A DNA stretch of 39,619 nt, taken from positions 1 through 39,619 of the forward strand of contig JAEUHX010000028.1 of NCBI GenBank assembly GCA_016792805.1, in the 5' to 3' direction. Below, one piece after another: positions 26,201-33,007 of this stretch; positions within the stretch are counted from its first letter, which is position 1, and every line of letters begins with the position of its first letter. A program made the translations under genes and the position numbers. This DNA is from Planctomycetota bacterium. GTDB lineage: Bacteria > Planctomycetota > UBA1135 > JACQFD01. The notes under the pieces were generated by a model that worked only from the letters and a program-made list of their open reading frames with translations, was not told the DNA's origin and did not search any database.

Positions 26201-26503
26201 GGTCACAAATCCGAGAATGTGAGTTCTCACCTCGGATCGCCCCGTCCGAGGCTGGACGACCTGCGACGGGCTCGAGGGCTGTGCGGCCTCACCCGCAGTT
26301 GCCGGCGCCGCGGTCCGCTGCGCCGGTGCGTGCATGGCTGTCGGGATGGCGACCGCCTGAAGTCCCGACAGCTCCGACATGAGCGCGACCGCGACGATGG
26401 TGCCCGCCCCTGCGGTCACGAGCGCAGTAGCCCGAATGGCAAAGCCGAAATCGCTCGACTTGCCCTTCGAGTTGCGAATCCAGGTGCGTCGGGGTGCAGC
26501 CAT
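23285..26503 (-). CDS. Membrane-anchored protein with about ten carboxypeptidase-regulatory-like modules
   Basis: A 1072-residue protein. A short basic cytoplasmic tail (residues 1-23) leads to one membrane helix (about 24-44), then a Pro/Ala/Thr-rich linker. The rest is about ten beta-sandwich modules of roughly 80-100 residues. Each starts with a strand such as V-R-G-K-V-V-D, L-R-G-V-V-R-D, L-K-G-R-L-V-N or A-G-R-I-V-D, followed by a P-I-A-x-A-x-V segment and a D-x-x-G-x-F-x-I turn (T-D-A-E-G-R-F-E-I, T-A-D-E-N-G-E-F-T-I, T-D-S-E-G-R-F-E-I). This is the CarboxypepD_reg/Cna-B-like fold, which serves as a rigid spacer or adhesin stalk. The last modules are the most diverged. The gene starts 5 bp after the stop of the small Pro/Gly-rich gene, so the two are in one operon. 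No enzymatic domain is seen. Confidence 0.85.
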   Translation of the reverse strand: MAAPRRTWIRNSKGKSSDFGFAIRATALVTAGAGTIVAVALMSELSGLQAVAIPTAMHAPAQRTAAPATAGEAAQPSSPSQVVQPRTGRSEVRTHILGFVTCKNGVEVTGGKVYGIPAGDSRLALLEEPSCPKAAELLGACTVAEVEPTGRFDLQLRDAGEYVVLAMGQNIAPVALTATSGGADLRIEAEPAKVVRGKVVDSAKQPIPLALIAAVLPRTERIDSSIPLADRFLARAFRREAVSTATGEFEITGLNSGPFVVFAIHPDYATAKQIPVTPDSSPLELTMLTGATLRGVVRDGEMKPIANAGIAVARSVSTGELQESGDGFTDAEGRFEIPNVLAGGHSLMVKVLANGFATRVYDLDPLEAHESRFETFVLERGDLLRVRIVGPDKAPIAGAVVEAYGLRDRSFVGGAQTRPDGLATISGVGAGLSYRVMADADGFVLGTLPQVTPTGTAELMLLPAVTLKGRLVNESGVGVPGQVMLRRENDRDLIMENTQVTADENGEFTISELTPGVVTLLAQSPELAPAVSPPIGLVVGMDPVTVVLSAGERWAGRIVDAQGKPIAQASVSLAENSRASGRVRGDLGTPSTTDANGAFRFDRVPVETTRLIVRIDGMAPRIVEVAQHTKAMGERNLGTLSIDDGGDAVGIVRNSKGVPTAGAVVSFSGNVTISGAAPSAVTDSEGRFEIRGIAAGTYGVDVVDPAECQRAGALRRTSTEVVIEPRKTTQIQIDGSTFGRVRGKVFYAGAAPSQAFEVMLFSLGEVRRECGSAQTSFDGAYVLDVPETGRYMLELRSLEGTAVRAAYELHLTAREEMHLDLEVGRAAIRGTVTSPDTRKPVAGARVYVRDATGRRCVVMAGPDGQFTMLGLNCDRVSISAHAPGYAPAQQKEIELLPSGFTECDIEMLAQSTILVRALDPSKRPVSGVRVVVWDEEMNIVEERFTDGQGEAYIGSLGNSKYTVTFEHSQFEETEVPLTLGKEDNATHVIEMKRVGNMVVSVLGLDGNPAPYLGVEITTSSGAIHRSASGADGMLRVEGVAEGEASIQLEGGGHQKTVVKGGETTTTSVSKEK

Positions 26504-26508
26504 GGTGG

Positions 26509-26838
26509 CTATGCGACCTGAACTGTCTCCATCAGGGGACCGAGGTAAGAGGTCGGAGGAGGAGGCGGCGGCGGCGGCGGGGGCGGCGTTCCGCCGGAGC
26601 CCCCGTTCGGCGGCTGGTTACCACCGTTGGACGTTTTCTTAGGCTTCGGCGTCGAGGGCGTGATCCACTGGGGGCGTCGCAGCAAGGTGCCGCCGCCCAC
26701 AGTGATGCCTCCCGGGCCGCCGACCGTCGATGTGCTACCGCCACCCGGCATTGGTATGGACTGCGCCACGACGATAGGCGCAATGGACAACACAAAAAAT
26801 GCCGCGAAGAAAAGTAATGTTCTGATCGAGAGTTTCAC
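26509..26838 (-). CDS. Small secreted Pro/Gly-rich protein
   Basis: A 109-residue protein with a clear signal peptide (I-R-T-L-L-F-F-A-A-F-F-V-L-S-I-A-P-I-V-V-A-Q). The mature part is low complexity: a G-G-G-rich stretch, a Lys/Pro segment (T-P-K-P-K-K-T-S), then a run of eleven prolines. It has no recognised domain. Its stop lies just before the start of the large regulatory-module gene, and it lies 15 bp downstream of the TPR-like gene, so it is one link of the cluster. It may be a small surface or periplasmic partner of the large protein; this is inference from position only. Confidence 0.7.
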   Translation of the reverse strand: MKLSIRTLLFFAAFFVLSIAPIVVAQSIPMPGGGSTSTVGGPGGITVGGGTLLRRPQWITPSTPKPKKTSNGGNQPPNGGSGGTPPPPPPPPPPPTSYLGPLMETVQVA

Positions 26839-26853
26839 TTCTTGGTGCTTCCA

Positions 26854-27765
26854 TCAGATGGAGTCAGTGGGTGTGTGGTGCTTCAGGGTGCCCTCTACTC
26901 GGCTAACCAACCCGAGGGACTTCAGAACTTTTTTCGCGGTCGCAGCTTCAGCTCTCTGGTGTGGGCGGTTGCGCTCAAGCCACCGAACGTCCGCCCGCAG
27001 CAGGCGCGTGAGCTTCAGAAGGTGCTCCGGGCTCTCTGAGCAGGCCTGGCGGGCGCGCTCATAGCAGCGCCAGGCGCCTGCCGCGTCTCCGAGCGTCAGC
27101 TTGGAGATCGCAAGATTCGCCTGGGCAAAGGGATGCGTCGGCATGAGCTCCGTCGCGAGGGCCGAGGAGCGCTCCGCTTCCTGGAAACAGCCGAGGTCGA
27201 GAAGCGCTTTCGCTCGATTCGAAAGGGCGCGCGCGCGGAGGCTCGCATTGCGCGTCGAGCGCGCAATCAGGTCGTAGGTCACCAGCGCCGCGGTGCTGTC
27301 GCCGGCGAGCACGAGATGGGCCGCATAAAGCTCCAGCGCTTCGGTATGGCGACCGTCGGAGACGGCAATGGCGGCCTCGCACCAGCGCCGGCTTCGCCGA
27401 CGGAGCGACCCCTTTTCGCGGCGGAGTCGATGGATCTCCCGGGCGAGGTCGCGCTCCGGTGCCGGGGTGCCAAGGGCCTCGCGAAGACCGATCGCCTGGC
27501 GAAGCGCCCGCTCGACGGCTCGCCGCGGCCTCGCTTGGGTCAGTACACAAATGCGCTCTGAAGCGCCTTCGGCGTCGCGGAACAAGATGAGTGCGATCTC
27601 ATAAAGGTGCTGGGCGATCTCCTCCCGGCTGGCCAACCGCGCCGCCGACAGCGCCGCGTGCATCGGGGAGATGCCGAGACCGTCGAGGGCGGCCGACTCG
27701 GTGCCGGGCTTGAGGAGCGCGCGGGCTTGCGAAACCAGGTCGTTGAAGCGGAGGGTCGCGTTCAT
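26854..27765 (-). CDS. TPR-like helical repeat protein
   Basis: A 303-residue soluble protein without a signal peptide. The second half has TPR-like helix pairs: T-A-L-V-T-Y-D-L-I-A-R, A-R-A-L-S-N-R-A-K-A-L-L-D-L-G-C-F-Q-E-A-E, A-Q-A-N-L-A-I-S-K-L-T-L-G-D-A-A-G-A-W-R-C-Y-E-R-A. The middle has an Arg-rich helix (about 120-140). It is likely a cytoplasmic scaffold. It lies between the sigma-like gene and the secreted genes, 186 bp downstream of the former; that gap holds a family 2 palindromic element. In zinc-finger-lacking clusters such proteins may stand in for an anti-sigma or adaptor, but nothing in the sequence proves this. Confidence 0.7.
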   Translation of the reverse strand: MNATLRFNDLVSQARALLKPGTESAALDGLGISPMHAALSAARLASREEIAQHLYEIALILFRDAEGASERICVLTQARPRRAVERALRQAIGLREALGTPAPERDLAREIHRLRREKGSLRRRSRRWCEAAIAVSDGRHTEALELYAAHLVLAGDSTAALVTYDLIARSTRNASLRARALSNRAKALLDLGCFQEAERSSALATELMPTHPFAQANLAISKLTLGDAAGAWRCYERARQACSESPEHLLKLTRLLRADVRWLERNRPHQRAEAATAKKVLKSLGLVSRVEGTLKHHTPTDSI

Positions 27766-27805
27766 GGCCGAATTCCTGGAACGGGTCTAGCAGCCTGGGG
27801 AAAGA

Positions 27806-27934
27806 GTGCTCTGCGAAGCGAGCACGAGGATCCTTCGCGAGATTGAGGAGGACCGCCGCAGCCGTAGCCAAGGAGTTCCGTCGAGGCGGACCGACGAGGA
27901 GATCGCGGAGAAGCCCGCGTGCGCAGCTTGGATC
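27806..27934 (-). repeat. Family 2 long palindromic element, copy A
   Basis: On the minus strand it begins ATCCAAGCTGCGCACGCGGG, continues through CTCGTCGGTCCGCCTCGACG and GGCTACGGCTGCGGCGG, and ends near CGAAGGATCCTCGTGCTCGC. The two halves pair imperfectly. It starts about 18 bases after the stop of the sigma-like gene, with a CAAAAG in the gap that copy B shares. Confidence 0.75.
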
Positions 27935-27951
27935 GCTTTTGCCACGGGCAG

Positions 27952-28692
27952 TCAGGAGCGCGTTGCGCCCTCAAGGACAGTGAGCAGGGCAAGTCGCGCC
28001 CGCTCGGCGACGACCTCGGGTGATTCTCCGAGGTGAGAGGCCGCGGCCTGGGGGCTCTCCCCTAGGACGGCCACGCGATAGAGAGCGTGGCGCTGGGCCG
28101 TTGGGAGTCGGTTGAAGGCGCGGCAGGCGGTCTGCGCGGCGAGCTCCGATCCCAAAAGAGAGATCTGTCCGGGAGGCGTGAGATCATCATCGTGCCCGTC
28201 GAGGGAGTCGGCGGCTGTGGAGCGCACCGCATGCTCGATCGCGCGTTCGACAGCGACGTCCCAGGCGATCGATCCTTCGAAGGTCGCGGCGAGGCGACCG
28301 AATACGCGTAGTGAGACCGCTGCCGGGCTCAGAACCAACGCTTCGCGCTGGAGAGCTGCGGCAACCAAGCGCTGAATGGCCTCCCCGTCACGGCTCAAGA
28401 CCCACTCGAGCATTTCTCGGCGGCGGGCGGTCGGCAACAGATCGGCCGGTATGGGGCCAAGGGGCCGGCGGAGTCCCTGCGTCTGGGGCGCCTGAGGCTG
28501 CACCGTGACGGTGCGCTCGCGGGCAGACTTCTTCGTCGCCGGCTTCTTCTCGCTTCTCGTCGGTCGACGACGCCGGGCGCTTCGATGCGCGGCCGAGGCC
28601 GCCGAATCGGGGCGGGCGCTCTCGGGCAGGTCAGGCGCGCGGTCTTGGCCGGGGAGGCCTTCGAAGCAGACGGGCATTGCCGGAGGAGCCAA
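27952..28692 (-). CDS. Divergent sigma-70-like factor with disordered basic N-terminus
   Basis: A 246-residue protein. The C-terminal 55 residues (L-P-T-A-Q-R-H-A-L-Y-R-V-A-V-L-G-E-S-P-Q-A-A-A-S-H-L and A-E-R-A-R-L-A-L-L) look like sigma region 4 with its helix-turn-helix. Residues about 110-160 (V-F-G-R-L-A-A-T-F-E-G, then W-D-V-A-V-E-R-A-I-E-H-A) resemble a weak region 2. The first 75 residues are Arg/Lys/Ala/Pro-rich and probably disordered. It reads as a divergent ECF-type sigma factor; a non-sigma HTH regulator is an alternative. The start is uncertain: TTG at 28692 has GGAG four bases upstream, while the in-frame ATG at 28677 has none. The gene leads the minus-strand cluster and may control it. 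It diverges from the rhodanese gene. Confidence 0.65.
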   Translation of the reverse strand: MAPPAMPVCFEGLPGQDRAPDLPESARPDSAASAAHRSARRRRPTRSEKKPATKKSARERTVTVQPQAPQTQGLRRPLGPIPADLLPTARRREMLEWVLSRDGEAIQRLVAAALQREALVLSPAAVSLRVFGRLAATFEGSIAWDVAVERAIEHAVRSTAADSLDGHDDDLTPPGQISLLGSELAAQTACRAFNRLPTAQRHALYRVAVLGESPQAAASHLGESPEVVAERARLALLTVLEGATRS

Positions 28693-28832
28693 TAGGCTCC
28701 ACTACAGGGCGCTTCGGGAGGGAGCCGAGGCGTCCAGTTTCTGCGGGCCGGAGGGCGGACCGCCGTGAGGGACGAGAAGCCTCGGTGGTTGGTAAAGGCC
28801 TTTCAAGCAGTTTCTCAGGCCGTGCCTAGCCC

Positions 28833-28852
28833 CCGGCGAGGTGGCTCGCCGG
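28833..28852. other. Hairpin in the divergent region before the rhodanese gene
   Basis: CCGGCGA-GGTGGC-TCGCCGG is a perfect 7-bp stem with a 6-nt loop, about 100 bp upstream of the rhodanese start and 140 bp upstream of the sigma-like gene. It could be an operator or a leader structure. Nothing more is visible in this spacer. Confidence 0.3.
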
Positions 28853-28955
28853 CAGCTCGCCCCGCACAAGCTGGGGTGCGCAACCGGAACGCGTGTCCTA
28901 GAAAAGAAGCCCGACACCCATTTCAACCGGCCAATTTCACACTTAGGAAGCCCCG

Positions 28956-29489
28956 ATGGTCACGCGCACGATTTCCGGCGACTCGACAATGGATGAGGTG
29001 CTGAGCGCCTTCCCAGCCGCGCAGCGAGCCCTTTTCCGCAAGTATCACATTGGCGGCTGCTCGAGCTGCGGTTTCCAGCCGACGGACAAGCTGTCCGACG
29101 TGCTCCGGAGCCACGATGTGCAAGAGCCGGTCGACTCGGTGGTTTCGTTCATCCAGGAGAGCCAGCGTATGGATGATCGCACCAAGGTGGATGCGAAGAC
29201 GCTGAAGAGCTGGATCGAGGCCAAGGAGCCGATGAAGCTCGTCGACATGCGCGGTCCCGACGAGACTGCCTTCGGGATCATTCCCGGCGCCCTCACGCTT
29301 ACTCAGGACCTGGTTCGGCAGATGAACGAGGAGTGGCCCAAGACGACGCGAGTCGTGCTCTATTGCGCACGCGGCATGCGGAGCGCCGATGGCGCTGCAT
29401 ACCTTGCGGGCCACGGCTTCACGAGCGTCTGGTCGCTCTCCGGCGGCATCGAGGCCTGGACGATGGCAGGCGGCACGCTGAAGCGCTGA
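28956..29489 (+). CDS. Rhodanese-like protein with N-terminal CxxC (DUF1858/ScdA_N-like) domain
   Basis: A 177-residue cytoplasmic protein of two parts. Residues 5-70 resemble the DUF1858/ScdA_N family (I-S-G-D-S-T-M-D-E-V-L, F-P-A-A-Q-R-A-L-F-R-K-Y-H-I-G-G) with cysteines 35 and 38 in G-G-C-S-S-C-G-F. Residues 78-177 form a rhodanese domain with the active cysteine C137 in V-V-L-Y-C-A-R-G-M-R-S, followed by S-L-S-G-G-I-E-A-W. Rhodaneses move sulfane sulfur, and DUF1858-type domains are linked to iron-sulfur or redox proteins, so it may handle sulfur for cluster assembly or repair. The start ATG at 28956 has GGAAG five bases upstream. A strong hairpin lies downstream. Confidence 0.9.
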   Translation: MVTRTISGDSTMDEVLSAFPAAQRALFRKYHIGGCSSCGFQPTDKLSDVLRSHDVQEPVDSVVSFIQESQRMDDRTKVDAKTLKSWIEAKEPMKLVDMRGPDETAFGIIPGALTLTQDLVRQMNEEWPKTTRVVLYCARGMRSADGAAYLAGHGFTSVWSLSGGIEAWTMAGGTLKR

Positions 29490-29526
29490 GCTCGAGCTGC
29501 TGCTCCACCACTCGATTCGGAAAGAG

Positions 29527-29561
29527 CAACGCCCTGGCCGGTGATCCGCGCCAGGGCGTTG
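29527..29561 (+). terminator. Hairpin terminator after the rhodanese gene
   Basis: CAACGCCCTGGC and GCCAGGGCGTTG form a perfect 12-bp stem around an 11-nt loop, 37 bp after the stop codon. The following TTGCTTCT is only partly T-rich, so a Rho-independent terminator is likely but not certain. Confidence 0.7.
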
Positions 29562-29583
29562 TTGCTTCTGGCTAAATGTTTCT

Positions 29584-30198
29584 GTGAGTATTTCGCCGGT
29601 GATATGGATACCTCGGCTTCGCGCGTCGGACGCGGGCGCGCCTGCGCTGGCGCGGAAGCTTGCTGGCGAGGGCTTTCGATACTTGAGGATTGACGGCGCC
29701 GGAGCTTTCAGCGATCTGTTGGCCGAGCTGGATGAGCTCGAAGCCGGGATCGAACTTGCGCTCGAATCTCCGAGCGCGGCGGCCGTGGCGCGCGCCCTCG
29801 GGGAAGGGGCCGACAGGATGATTGGTCTTCGATCGGCGGACGAATCGTCGGCGCGGCTTGCGGAGTTCGCCCGGCAATTCGGGACGCGATTCGTTCCGGG
29901 ATTTGTGGTGCCGGAGAGCGGGGCACCCTCGCCTCGGGATTTTTGTGCCCGCCTCACCGCGCTGGCGGAGACCGGTTTCAGTGCAGTATCACTTCTAGCC
30001 CGTTCCTCCGGAGGCCGCGAGGCGGCCTGGGATCTCACCTGGCTCCGTGACGTCGCCGCAGCCGCACCGCTGCCGTTGGTAATTGCGGGCGACCTGCGCT
30101 GCGAGGAGGCGGTTCGCATCGCAGGCGGAGCTGGAAATGTGGACGCGGTGGCACTCGATCCGGAGGAGGCGCGCGGCGCACGGCGCGCAGTTTCGTGA
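29584..30198 (+). CDS. HisA/HisF-like (beta/alpha)8-barrel protein of unknown function
   Basis: A 204-residue protein whose strand pattern resembles a phosphate-binding TIM barrel, shorter than HisA or HisF (about 245). Seen: K-L-A-G-E-G-F-R-Y-L-R-I-D, A-L-G-E-G-A-D-R-M-I-G-L-R, and near the end P-L-P-L-V-I-A-G-D-L-R-C-E-E-A-V-R, like the I-A-S-G-G-I region. The two catalytic aspartates of HisA/HisF are not clearly placed, so an active histidine enzyme is unlikely. Its stop overlaps the start of the RlmD-type gene (GTGA at 30195-30198), so the two are coupled. The GTG start at 29584 has no clear Shine-Dalgarno; a GTG at 29599 is an alternative. Confidence 0.65.
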   Translation: MSISPVIWIPRLRASDAGAPALARKLAGEGFRYLRIDGAGAFSDLLAELDELEAGIELALESPSAAAVARALGEGADRMIGLRSADESSARLAEFARQFGTRFVPGFVVPESGAPSPRDFCARLTALAETGFSAVSLLARSSGGREAAWDLTWLRDVAAAAPLPLVIAGDLRCEEAVRIAGGAGNVDAVALDPEEARGARRAVS

Positions 30199-31490
30199 GA
30201 GACGCCGGACCGAAAGGCGAGATGCGCCAGGAGTGCGCACATTTCGGGTCCTGTGGGGGATGCTCCTTGCTCGACCGTCCGTATGAGGCCCAGCTCGCAT
30301 CGAAGCGCGCGCTTGTGGCAGCGGCATTCGAGGCACACCGGGAGACGGCCGATGCGCCGATCGATGACGTGGTGCCCTCACCCAGAATCGTTGGTTACAG
30401 AAATCGCCTCCTTTATCCGGTGGCGACCGCAGGAAGAAAAGTGATCGGCGGGTTCTTCCGGCGCGGGTCGCACGATCTCATAGACGTCAAGATGTGCGCG
30501 ATTCAGGACCCGGCCATTACTTCTGTTGCATCGACGCTGGTGTCGGAGATCGAGCGCCTGCGCTTACCAATTCTGCCGCTCCCTGGCACCGAGTCGGTAG
30601 CAGGCGACGAGGTACGGTCGGCGGATTGGAGCGAAGGAGCTGCCACGCCTGCGCACGAGAAGTCCTCACACTCCGGCTCGGCTGCGATTCGTGCGCTCGC
30701 GGTCCGCCTCGCTCCGGGTTCGGGGGAGCTGATGGTCGCATTGGTGACAACGTCCGGGCTCTTGCCGGCGGCCGAAGACCTCGCTCGGGCGGCTGAGCGC
30801 GCCTCCGCCGACGCGCTGACAGCTTCGCGCCGCCGCGCACGGCTCGCATCGGTCATGCGCAATATTCAGGACGGCGAGACCAACGTGGTCCTCGGAAGGA
30901 GGAGTTTGCCCATCAAGGGGCGCGACTATCTGTTGGATCGATTCTTCGGCTTTCAGTGGCGCGTGTCTCTTCCATCGTTCACGCAGCCGAACATGGAGGC
31001 CGCGCGCGCCGCCGTGCAGCATCTCCTGCGCGAGGTCTCCGACTCTGCGGCCGGTGTCGTCGTCGACGCCTATGCCGGAATCGGAATGTTGGCATTGGCG
31101 CTCTCGCGCTCAGCCGCGCGCGTCGTGGCCATCGAGCAGGCGGCCTCGGCTGTGCGAGACGGGCGAGAGAATGTGAAGATGAACCGGCTTCGAAATGTGG
31201 ATTTCGTGGAAGGGGATGCGGCATCCGCAATTCCGGAGGCGGCCGCTCGAGGCCCGGTTTCGCTGCTCGTGCTCGACCCACCGCGCCGCGGGCTGTCGGA
31301 GGCGGCGCTCGAAGCATCGCTTCGCGCAGCCCCCCTGCGCATCGCCTACCTCGCCTGCTCACCGCAGTCGCACGCCCGAGATCTCGCAGCGGTGATCCGA
31401 GGCGGCTACCGGCTTGAACGGACGACACCGTTCGACTTCTTTCCCCATACCGGCCACGTTGAGGTTCTCTCGGTCTTGCGGCGTCGCTGA
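30195..31490 (+). CDS. rlmD: 23S rRNA m5U methyltransferase, RlmD/RumA type
   Basis: A 431-residue SAM-dependent methyltransferase, expected to make 5-methyluridine in 23S rRNA. The iron-sulfur site is present: C14, C20 and C23 (C-A-H-F-G-S-C-G-G-C) plus C101, as in RumA. The central part has G-Y-R-N-R and a substrate-binding F-T-Q-P-N. The SAM motif is V-V-V-D-A-Y-A-G-I-G. The catalytic cysteine lies in Y-L-A-C-S-P-Q-S-H-A-R-D, and the general-base glutamate in T-G-H-V-E-V-L. The usual C-N-P motif is C-S-P here. No N-terminal TRAM domain is seen. Relatives such as RlmC or TrmA have different targets, so the modified position is not certain. The start overlaps the upstream stop. Confidence 0.85.
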   Translation: MRDAGPKGEMRQECAHFGSCGGCSLLDRPYEAQLASKRALVAAAFEAHRETADAPIDDVVPSPRIVGYRNRLLYPVATAGRKVIGGFFRRGSHDLIDVKMCAIQDPAITSVASTLVSEIERLRLPILPLPGTESVAGDEVRSADWSEGAATPAHEKSSHSGSAAIRALAVRLAPGSGELMVALVTTSGLLPAAEDLARAAERASADALTASRRRARLASVMRNIQDGETNVVLGRRSLPIKGRDYLLDRFFGFQWRVSLPSFTQPNMEAARAAVQHLLREVSDSAAGVVVDAYAGIGMLALALSRSAARVVAIEQAASAVRDGRENVKMNRLRNVDFVEGDAASAIPEAAARGPVSLLVLDPPRRGLSEAALEASLRAAPLRIAYLACSPQSHARDLAAVIRGGYRLERTTPFDFFPHTGHVEVLSVLRRR

Positions 31491-31492
31491 AT

Positions 31493-31512
31493 CGCGACGC
31501 TCAAGCGTCGCG
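31493..31512 (+). terminator. Perfect hairpin between the rlmD-type gene and pilT
   Basis: CGCGACGCT and AGCGTCGCG pair over 9 bp with a 2-base centre, directly after the stop codon at 31490. There is no T-run. It may slow transcription or protect the 3' end. The module style (palindrome around CA/AA) is the same as in the family 1 repeats. Confidence 0.4.
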
Positions 31513-31563
31513 CCGTTCCATTCCGAACGTGGGGTTGTCCTGATTCCGGAGGAGAAGACTCGT

Positions 31564-32757
31564 ATGGCTCTCGAGCAGCTCTTGCGTCGCATGGTGGAAA
31601 TGGATGCTTCGGACCTGCACCTGAAGGTCGGCACGCCGCCCGGATTTCGAATCCATGGCGACATTGTTCCTTATCAAGAATTCGGAGTCCTTACGAAAGA
31701 GCAGACTCGCTCCTTTGTCGAGGAAGTCTTGAGCAAGGAAGCGCTCTCGATTTTTGACGGGAAGGGTGACTACGACCTCTCGAAAGCCATCCCCGGGATC
31801 GCCCGATTCCGCGTCAATTGTTACAGACAGCGGCAGACGTGCGGCCTCGTCATTCGGTTGATTCCAGAGAAAGTGCCGGACATCGACAAGATGGGATTCC
31901 CGCCGATCTTCAAGAAGCTGTGCGAGCTGCCGCGCGGGCTCGTTCTCGTGACGGGGCCCACCGGATCCGGGAAGTCCACAACGCTCGCGTCGATGATTGA
32001 TTATATTAATCGCACCGAAGCGGGACACATCCTCACCATGGAGGATCCGATCGAGTTCGTACATAACGATAAGAAGTCGATCGTGAATCAGCGCGAGGTG
32101 GGCCAAGATACCGCGAGCTTCGCCGAGGCGCTGAAGCGCGCGCTTCGCCAGGACCCCGACGTGATTCTTGTGGGCGAAATGCGCGACCTTGAGACGATTG
32201 GGCTCGCGATCACGGCCGCGGAGACAGGGCACCTCGTCTTCGGCACACTGCACACGACGTCGGCAATCCAGACCGTCGATCGAATCATCGACGTATTTCC
32301 CCACGAAGCGCAGCAGCAGATTCGAATGCAGCTTTCGACAACTGTTGCAGGCGTGATCTCCCAGACGCTTGTGCCCAAGGTCGGCGGCGGAAGAATTGCC
32401 ATTCACGAGATCCTTACAGGTGCCGACGGCGTTCGGGCATGCATCCGCGAGGGCAAGACACATATGCTCCTCAATCAGCTCCAGACCGGATCTTCTCAGG
32501 GAATGATCACGCTGGAGCAGAGCATGGCCGAAGCCGTCAAGAAGGGTCAGATCTCATTTGAGGCAGGGCTCGCCCGCGTAAACAGCCCGAGCCTCTTCTG
32601 CCAGCTCTGCGGCAAGGACGCACCGCCGGCCGTGGGCGCTCCGGCCCCGCCGACCGCACCCGCGGCAGCCGTGGCGGCTCCACCTCCCGCGGCTCCCACT
32701 CGAGTCGACGATTTCGAGTCCTTCCGGAAGGCTGCCACGCAGAAGAGCCGGCCCTGA
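31564..32757 (+). CDS. pilT: Type IV pilus retraction ATPase PilT
   Basis: A 397-residue hexameric secretion ATPase that powers pilus retraction (twitching). The N-terminal domain starts L-E-Q-L-L-R-R-M-V-E-M-D-A-S-D-L-H-L-K. The Walker A motif is G-P-T-G-S-G-K-S-T (131-139), the Asp box L-T-M-E-D-P-I-E-F, the Walker B D-V-I-L-V-G-E-M-R-D and the His box H-L-V-F-G-T-L-H-T. The PilT A-I-R-N-L-I-R-E motif is present as V-R-A-C-I-R-E-G-K. The C-terminal 45 residues are Ala/Pro-rich and look disordered. The frame opens earlier, but ATG 31564 has GGAGGAG nine bases upstream and matches the family start. No pilin or assembly genes are in the window, so the rest of the pilus machinery must lie elsewhere. 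A family 2 element follows at 20 bp. Confidence 0.95.
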   Translation: MALEQLLRRMVEMDASDLHLKVGTPPGFRIHGDIVPYQEFGVLTKEQTRSFVEEVLSKEALSIFDGKGDYDLSKAIPGIARFRVNCYRQRQTCGLVIRLIPEKVPDIDKMGFPPIFKKLCELPRGLVLVTGPTGSGKSTTLASMIDYINRTEAGHILTMEDPIEFVHNDKKSIVNQREVGQDTASFAEALKRALRQDPDVILVGEMRDLETIGLAITAAETGHLVFGTLHTTSAIQTVDRIIDVFPHEAQQQIRMQLSTTVAGVISQTLVPKVGGGRIAIHEILTGADGVRACIREGKTHMLLNQLQTGSSQGMITLEQSMAEAVKKGQISFEAGLARVNSPSLFCQLCGKDAPPAVGAPAPPTAPAAAVAAPPPAAPTRVDDFESFRKAATQKSRP

Positions 32758-32776
32758 TCTCGGAGAACGTTTCAAA

Positions 32777-32914
32777 AGTCCTCCGAGCTGCGCGCGGGCC
32801 TCGTCGCCCATCGCTGCGTCGCCTCGTCGTCGACGGAACTCCGGGGCTGCGTCTGCGGCGAAGCTACTTGCGCTGGGCGACGATTCCTCGCGCCCGCTTT
32901 GCGGAGCGCTTCGG
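32777..32914 (+). repeat. Family 2 long palindromic element, copy B
   Basis: Begins AGTCCTCCGAGCTGCGCGCG, contains CTCGTCGTCGACGGAACTCC and GGGCTGCGTCTGCGGCG, and ends GATTCCTCGCGCCCGC then TTTGCGGAGCGCT. It has the same strand as pilT, whose stop is 20 bp upstream, with a CAAAAG in the gap as in copy A. It fills much of the spacer before the histidine kinase. Confidence 0.8.
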
Positions 32915-33007
32915 AAACGTGCTCCACGTCGCCTCCGCGGCGGTGTGGGGCGGGTCTTATGCCGCCGCGTTCCGTGGTAGGCTGCCGCCGTCGAGACTGA
33001 AACGGCG

